Notes under the pieces: generated by a model
Database searches by the model: none
What the model saw: only the letters and a program-made list of their open reading frames with translations
What the model was told of the DNA's origin: nothing
In this document: positions 34,975 through 37,678 of the stretch, in pieces
How the letters are laid out: every line of letters starts with the position of its first letter
Position numbering within the stretch: position 1 is the first letter of the stretch
Position numbers and translations under genes: made by a program
Assembly (NCBI GenBank): GCA_030656575.1
Contig: JAUSPO010000083.1
Span: forward strand, 1 to 37,678
Direction of reading: 5' to 3'
DNA: 37,678 nt
Source: Bacillota bacterium
GTDB taxonomy: Bacteria; Bacillota; Dethiobacteria; DTU022; UBA8154

Positions 34975-36042
34975 TCAAACTGTTACCTGCTCCAAGAAGC
35001 GATCAAAGAGATAGTGTGAATCTGATGGGCCGGGAAATGCCTCCGGATGATACTGGATGGTTGTTATTCTTAACTTATTATCCTGAAGGCCTTCCACAGT
35101 ATCATCGTTGAGGTTGCGCTGGGTAACAGAAAGTCCATGGGGGAGGCTGTCTTCGTCTACGGCGAATCCGTGATTTTGGGAGGAAATATAGACCTTATCT
35201 CTGATCAGATCTTTAACCGGATGGTTAGCCCCCCGGTGGCCGAATTTAAGTTTGTAAGTTTTTCCTCCCAGGGCCAGAGCGATAATCTGGTGCCCCAGGC
35301 AGATCCCCATGATGGGAATTTTACCTGCAAGCTCCTGGATTACTTTTACAACTTCCTTAGTATTCTGTGGATCTCCAGGTCCGTTTGAGATCATCAGCCC
35401 GTCTGGTTTTAAATCCATAATATCACCGGCATTCAGCGAAGCGGGTACTACTGTAATACGACAGCCTGTCTTATGCAGCGAGCGAGCAATGGATAGCTTT
35501 AGGCCAACATCAATCACGACGATGTGAGGGTCGCTGTTTTCCCATGAGTAAATCTCTTCAGTTGTGACTTCCGGAATTAAGTCCATTTCTGAGATGCCGG
35601 GGAGCTTTTTTACCTTTTCCCGGAGGGCTTCAAGGGGTGTATCTTCTGTAGTTATAATTCCTTTCATAGCCCCTTTTTCCCTGATATGCCGTGTTATGGC
35701 TCTAGTGTCGATGCCATCCATGGCTATAATATTGTTTTCTTTTAGGAAGTCACCCACAGTCATCACAGAGCGCCAGTTGCTTGGATTGGTGCAAAACTCA
35801 CGCGCAATAAAGCCCCTTAAAAAGGGGCGTCTTGATTCAAAGTCTTCCGAATTAATACCGTAGTTACCGATGAGAGGAAAAGTCATTGTAAGTATCTGAC
35901 CGCAATAAGACGGATCCGTCAAAATCTCCTGATAACCGGTCATGCTTGTATTAAAAACAACTTCACCCCATGCTTCACCTTTAGCCCCCTGCGCGCTGCC
36001 CGTGAAAAGAGAGCCATCTTCCAAGACGAGTCGAGCCTGCAT
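34975..36042 (-). CDS. carA: Carbamoyl-phosphate synthase small subunit
   Basis: 355 residues. The N-terminal CPSase small-chain domain starts ARLVLEDGSLFTGSAQGA and has FNTSMTGYQEILTDPSY. The C-terminal class I glutamine amidotransferase domain (about 170-355) has the nucleophile in IMGICLGHQ and the His/Glu pair in YHPEAFPGP. It hydrolyses glutamine and channels ammonia to CarB. GGAGGTAAACGC precedes the ATG. It is the first gene behind the PyrR-type leader at 36087-36205, so its transcription should fall when uridine nucleotides are plentiful. Confidence 0.96.
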   Translation of the reverse strand: MQARLVLEDGSLFTGSAQGAKGEAWGEVVFNTSMTGYQEILTDPSYCGQILTMTFPLIGNYGINSEDFESRRPFLRGFIAREFCTNPSNWRSVMTVGDFLKENNIIAMDGIDTRAITRHIREKGAMKGIITTEDTPLEALREKVKKLPGISEMDLIPEVTTEEIYSWENSDPHIVVIDVGLKLSIARSLHKTGCRITVVPASLNAGDIMDLKPDGLMISNGPGDPQNTKEVVKVIQELAGKIPIMGICLGHQIIALALGGKTYKLKFGHRGANHPVKDLIRDKVYISSQNHGFAVDEDSLPHGLSVTQRNLNDDTVEGLQDNKLRITTIQYHPEAFPGPSDSHYLFDRFLEQVTV

Positions 36043-36086
36043 GCGTTTACCTCCTTTGTAATTTTCAGGTAAGAAACTTAGATACT

Positions 36087-36119
36087 AAAAAACCTCCCAG
36101 CCGGACGGCTCAGGAGGTT
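36087..36119 (-). terminator. Attenuator terminator of the carAB leader
   Basis: On the minus strand AACCTCC pairs with GGAGGTT (36119-36113 with 36097-36091), with an inner AGCCG/CGGCT helix, followed by a run of six T (36092-36087). It stands about 45 nt before the carA start codon. In PyrR-controlled operons this hairpin forms when PyrR-UMP holds the upstream anti-antiterminator. A separate perfect 9-bp palindrome TAATCTATC/GATAGATTA (36121-36141) precedes it. Confidence 0.85.
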
Positions 36120-36155
36120 ATAATCTATCGCAGATAGATTAAGTAGATCGTAACT

Positions 36156-36186
36156 CCTTTCCAGCCTCTCCGGACTGGTTTAAAGG
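36156..36186 (-). promoter_or_regulatory. PyrR-binding loop of the carAB leader
   Basis: On the minus strand CCTTTAAACCAGTCCGGAGA, followed by GGCTGGAAAGG, forms a CCTTT...CCAG/CTGG...AAAGG hairpin. Its loop AGTCCGGAGAGGCT matches the known PyrR-binding consensus ARUCCAGNGAGGYU with one change in the loop. It lies between the promoter and the attenuator terminator. PyrR bound with UMP stabilises this hairpin and promotes termination. No pyrR gene is in the window. Confidence 0.85.
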
Positions 36187-36205
36187 CACTTTAAGTTTTC
36201 ATCCT

Positions 36206-36234
36206 ATTGTAGCAACTGCTATCAGCTATGTCAA
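36206..36234 (-). promoter_or_regulatory. Sigma-A promoter of carAB
   Basis: On the minus strand TTGACA (36234-36229), a 17-nt spacer and TACAAT (36211-36206). Transcription should start near 36199, about 155 nt before the carA ATG, leaving room for the PyrR loop and the attenuator. Confidence 0.85.
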
Positions 36235-36473
36235 GAGGGAAAAATAAAAAGTTCACGGCGAATTCATGAACCCATATATTTCCATAGCGTTTTAGAGAAG
36301 ATTTACAAAAAAATGAATATAAGGAAGCTGAAGTAAATTTACTGTTGTCTTTTTACACTTTCAGCCCTGTTTTTAGTTCTACTACTCATTTCATCTGTTC
36401 TTAAAGCATCAGGAAACCAGCCGTCCCATTGTGGAAACAGACGGTAATCATCCATACCCCTTTTTCAAAAAAG

Positions 36474-37667
36474 TTAGCTTTGATTCAAAATCATGTTGAT
36501 CAAGACATCACGATATTCAGAATCCGTTGCTGCTACGATCCTTTTGTTGGGCTTACTCATTTTCGGCTTGATTTTAGTTTCGTTTTTAAGAACGTTGAAT
36601 ACCATTCGTTTTGCAATCGCTAAATTTTGTGATGCCGCAGCTTCCCGCGTTCGATTTTGGTCGTCTTTAAATGTAACATCAAGGCTCCAATGCATGCTTT
36701 CCACGCCCCAATGGTTTCGAGCAGCCGAAGCAAAGTCAGTTACATTGTCGACACTCCCGATATAATGAGCGGTTTCCATGGTTTTTTTGATTGGTTCAGA
36801 GATAAATTCAACTTCGCGGATAACCATTCCAATCCCCGTAAGTTTCGTCCAGTCGCGTTTAGCATCAATCATCCAATCGAGATCTGTTGAATAGAAATAG
36901 GTTCGTCTTTCGATTCGTCCATGCCCTTTTTCAAGTGTAGTATAAACACCAATTTTGCTTTCTGTTTCGGTTTGTTTCTGAAGATTGGGCAACTCTCCGG
37001 ACTGCGTCAACTCTTCAAAGTACTCTTTCACTTCATTATGAAGCGTTTCTTGGTTTCCTTTGAGGTTGATGACATAATCCGCTTCTTTTTCCACAACAAT
37101 CTTTTTCACGATCTTTTTCTGCGCACCCATCGCATCGATGGATACAATACAGCCTTTGATCATCAATTGATCCAGTAGCTCAGGGATGGCTGTGATTTCA
37201 TTGCTTTTCTCATCTGTCCTCGTTTGCCCAACGATCAGACCATGCGAATGACAAAAAGCGCTGACGATATGTAGAGCTTTTTGCTCTTTACTCTTATCCT
37301 TGGAGCCACGCGATGTTTTTCCGTCCACAGAAATAATATCTTTGACCGGCAAGTTGATCGCTGCCGCCATCCATTCAATAAACCGGCTTGAAAATTCCTT
37401 GGATTCAATCACAGCAAACCCTCGTTTGAGCGTAGATAAGGACGGGATCCCATTCGCTACAGCAATGTATTTTTTTAACCATGCTTGACTTGTCGATGCA
37501 CTCGCCCATGTACAAATATCATCCCATTCATCGTGTCCACAAAGGATTCCACAGACCACAATAAATAGAATATCCGTTAATTTGTGGTGGACTTTACCTT
37601 CTTGTCTTGTATCGTTCAATTCGCCAAAATACTCAAAAAACTTTCCTTGGTATCTTTCATTGCTCAT
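36474..37667 (-). CDS. ISAs1-family transposase
   Basis: 397 residues, complete. N-terminal DDE_Tnp_1-associated domain: FFEYFGELNDTRQEGKVHHKLTDILFIVVCGILCGHDEW is the classic ISAs1/H-repeat start. The catalytic acidic residues lie in ISVDGKTSRGS, VSIDAMGAQKKI and RNHWGVESMHWSLDVTFKDD. The start ATG at 37667 lies 11 nt from the window edge, so its ribosome site and the element's right end cannot be seen. No stop or shift interrupts it, so the transposase may be functional. Confidence 0.93.
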   Translation of the reverse strand: MSNERYQGKFFEYFGELNDTRQEGKVHHKLTDILFIVVCGILCGHDEWDDICTWASASTSQAWLKKYIAVANGIPSLSTLKRGFAVIESKEFSSRFIEWMAAAINLPVKDIISVDGKTSRGSKDKSKEQKALHIVSAFCHSHGLIVGQTRTDEKSNEITAIPELLDQLMIKGCIVSIDAMGAQKKIVKKIVVEKEADYVINLKGNQETLHNEVKEYFEELTQSGELPNLQKQTETESKIGVYTTLEKGHGRIERRTYFYSTDLDWMIDAKRDWTKLTGIGMVIREVEFISEPIKKTMETAHYIGSVDNVTDFASAARNHWGVESMHWSLDVTFKDDQNRTREAAASQNLAIAKRMVFNVLKNETKIKPKMSKPNKRIVAATDSEYRDVLINMILNQS

Positions 37668-37678
37668 TATGTACCCCC
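36474..37678 (-). mobile_element. ISAs1-family insertion sequence, truncated by window edge
   Basis: The element must extend at least from the transposase stop to the end of the window. Its left end is not fixed: CAGCCCTGTTTTTAG at about 36363 has the CAG start common among ISAs1 elements, but the other end needed for comparison is outside. The stretch 36235-36473 shows no gene and no other clear signal. Confidence 0.6.

Noticed and set aside
1-37678. CRISPR array
   Set aside because: No series of identical direct repeats separated by unique spacers was seen; the only tandem array (13568-13620) has 9-bp units with no spacers.

Overview
This window looks like chromosomal DNA from an anaerobic, endospore-forming Firmicute of the Clostridia, probably a Peptococcaceae- or Desulfotomaculum-like lineage. 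The evidence is a YheC/YheD-type spore-coat ATP-grasp gene, a SigI-type sigma factor, a PyrR-controlled carAB leader, strong Shine-Dalgarno sites with several TTG/GTG starts, and many iron-sulfur/flavin electron-transfer proteins. No rRNA or tRNA gene was found. The lineage is inferred from gene content only.

Layout. 1-2479: a complete IS1634/IS4-like insertion sequence with matching terminal inverted repeats. 2532-8323: an IclR regulator followed by a redox operon of NuoE-like, NuoF-like and HoxU/NuoG-N-like subunits plus a glutamate-synthase-like FMN protein; the last two genes each carry a frameshift. 8640-11221: cinA, then convergent sigI and a gamma-carbonic anhydrase. 11492-13564: a GltD-like flavoprotein fused to ferredoxin and FlpD/MvhD domains. 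13565-14316: a repeat-rich gap with an FMN-binding gene remnant. 14317-18179: ccdA, a TlpA/ResA-like lipoprotein, aspartate kinase and a DUF4349 lipoprotein. 18333-19702: a frameshifted YheC/YheD gene. 19703-20656: a gene-free island holding a long, branched inverted repeat. 20657-26004: a DUF255 thioredoxin-fold protein, a MATE transporter and an ABC-F ATPase. 26280-30474: a four-gene 2-oxoacid:acceptor oxidoreductase operon containing its own NAD(P)H-type flavoprotein. 30484-36234: thiolase, carB and carA on the minus strand behind a textbook PyrR attenuator and promoter. 36474-37678: an ISAs1-family transposase cut by the window edge.

The common theme is moving electrons between NAD(P)H, flavins and ferredoxin. 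Three systems do this: the diaphorase plus GltB-like cluster, the GltD-FlpD fusion, and the 2-oxoacid oxidoreductase with a fused GltD/ferredoxin subunit. Together with thiolase they suit a fermentative, syntrophic or acetogenic metabolism. The best candidates for something undescribed are the 3522-8323 redox complex and the structured non-coding element at 19903-20188.

Three genes need one added base each to become full length. Either several genes are decaying, or the assembly has systematic single-base deletions; this must be settled before any of them is called a pseudogene.
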